From: Flavobacterium sp.
Lineage (GTDB): Bacteria; Bacteroidota; Bacteroidia; Flavobacteriales; Flavobacteriaceae
Direction of reading: 5' to 3'
DNA: 16,882 nt
Assembly (NCBI GenBank): GCA_004296145.1
Contig: SEBM01000019.1
Span: 1 to 16,882, forward strand
The notes under the pieces are model-generated. The model was not told the DNA's origin and searched no databases. It was given only the letters and a program-made list of their open reading frames with translations. This document shows positions 16,177 to 16,882 of the stretch, piece by piece (the first letter of the stretch is position 1; the number at the start of each line of letters is the position of its first letter). A program made the position numbers and the translations under genes.

Positions 16177-16882
16177 ATGGAATCTTTACTTTCAGAAAAT
16201 AAACATCAGAACACTTTAGATAACTTTGAAGAAACCAACACATCTATTATAGAAGAAATTTCTATTGACTGCGTTGTATTTGGTTTCAACAAACAAAATC
16301 TTGAGGTTCTTCTGGTACAACATGCCGAAGGAGAAAGCAAAGGAAAATGGGGACTTCTGGGCGGTTGGGTAAAAACAAAAGAAAGTACAGATAATGCGGC
16401 GCACAGAATTGTGTTTGAACTCACCAATCTTAACGATATCTATCTGGAGCAGTTAAAAGCTTTTACAGATCCTGATCGTGTTATTTCTGAAAGGGTTATA
16501 ACCATCGGATATTATACTTTATTGAATCGCGAAGACTATAACATAAAAGCCGGTTTAAAAGTAATTGAAGCCAAGTGGCATAAAATCAATGAAATTCCGG
16601 ATTTAATTTTTGACCATAACGAAATTTTAAATTTCAGCCTGAAACGTCTTCGTAACCGGGTTTGCCAGGCTCCTGTTGGTTTTACTCTTTTGCCCGAAAA
16701 ATTTACTTTATTGCAATTAATGCATCTTTATGAAGAAATATTGGGAGTTGAATTGGACAAATCCAACTTCCGCAGAAAAATTTTGCACATGAAACTTCTT
16801 ATTCCACTTGATGAAAAGCAAAAAGATGTTTCGCACAGAGCGGCACAATTGTATAAATTTGATGCTGAAATTTATACAAAAC
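16177..16882 (+). CDS. Nudix-domain winged-helix transcriptional regulator, copy 2 (cut by window end)
   Basis: Open frame from ATG at 16177 to the window end, 235 complete codons, with no stop in view. It begins MESLLSENKHQ and aligns with copy 1 throughout at an offset of seven residues; by hand count 158 of 208 positions are identical (about 76%). About ten C-terminal residues are probably missing beyond the edge. The winged helix is nearly unchanged (about 90% over the 60 residues from GFTLLPEKFT at 168), including SNFRRKI (196-202). The Nudix box is more eroded than in copy 1: LPGG is LLGG (60-63), the REUXEE positions read RIVFEL (77-82), and the final Gly is Asn84. It follows copy 1 by 17 nt in the same direction, so cotranscription is likely. 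Similar DNA sites but a different effector are inferred. The far N-terminus (1-25) differs from copy 1. Confidence 0.88.
   Translation, partial: MESLLSENKHQNTLDNFEETNTSIIEEISIDCVVFGFNKQNLEVLLVQHAEGESKGKWGLLGGWVKTKESTDNAAHRIVFELTNLNDIYLEQLKAFTDPDRVISERVITIGYYTLLNREDYNIKAGLKVIEAKWHKINEIPDLIFDHNEILNFSLKRLRNRVCQAPVGFTLLPEKFTLLQLMHLYEEILGVELDKSNFRRKILHMKLLIPLDEKQKDVSHRAAQLYKFDAEIYTK

Noticed and set aside
16206..16427. Two minus-strand frames opposite the second regulator
   Set aside because: They are antisense to a clear coding frame with strong similarity to copy 1; their products look like shadow translations.

Overview
The window looks like a Bacteroidota chromosome, most likely Flavobacterium or a close relative. 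The DNA is AT-rich, there is a SusC/SusD pair, several products carry Bacteroidota-style lipoprotein signals, and Shine-Dalgarno sequences are mostly absent. The genus is an inference from style and gene content; no marker gene is present.

Positions 64-15048 hold eight genes on the minus strand, read right to left: xylB (xylulokinase), xylA (xylose isomerase), a SusC-type TonB-dependent transporter, its SusD-type lipoprotein, a small lipoprotein in the usual SusE/SGBP position, and three exported glycoside hydrolases of families GH2, GH39 and GH3. Gaps between genes are 2, 49, 3, 10, 106, 29 and 98 nt, so one transcription unit or a short series of linked units is likely. The 106-nt gap contains a strong hairpin that pairs better in the minus-strand RNA than in the plus-strand RNA. 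It could reduce expression of the hydrolases relative to the transport and catabolic genes.

A 394-bp AT-rich divergent region (15049-15442) separates xylB from two plus-strand genes. These encode tandem paralogous regulators with an N-terminal degenerate Nudix domain and a C-terminal winged helix (NrtR/AraR-like). The second is cut by the window end. The intergenic region has two adjacent inverted repeats that are candidate operators.

The genes form a compact polysaccharide utilisation locus. The three hydrolases probably trim xylose-bearing oligosaccharides or glycosides at the surface or in the periplasm, SusC/D plus the small lipoprotein bind and import glycans, and XylA and XylB convert xylose to xylulose 5-phosphate. 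The Nudix-type proteins probably sense a sugar metabolite. No endo-xylanase, inner-membrane xylose permease, hybrid two-component regulator or sigma/anti-sigma pair is visible. The GH3 carries beta-glucosidase-type motifs and the GH2 is beta-galactosidase-like, so the true substrate may be more complex than plain xylan.

No RNA genes, insertion sequences or CRISPR arrays were seen. No entirely new system is evident; the most unusual parts are the tandem Nudix regulators and the strand-biased hairpin inside the operon.
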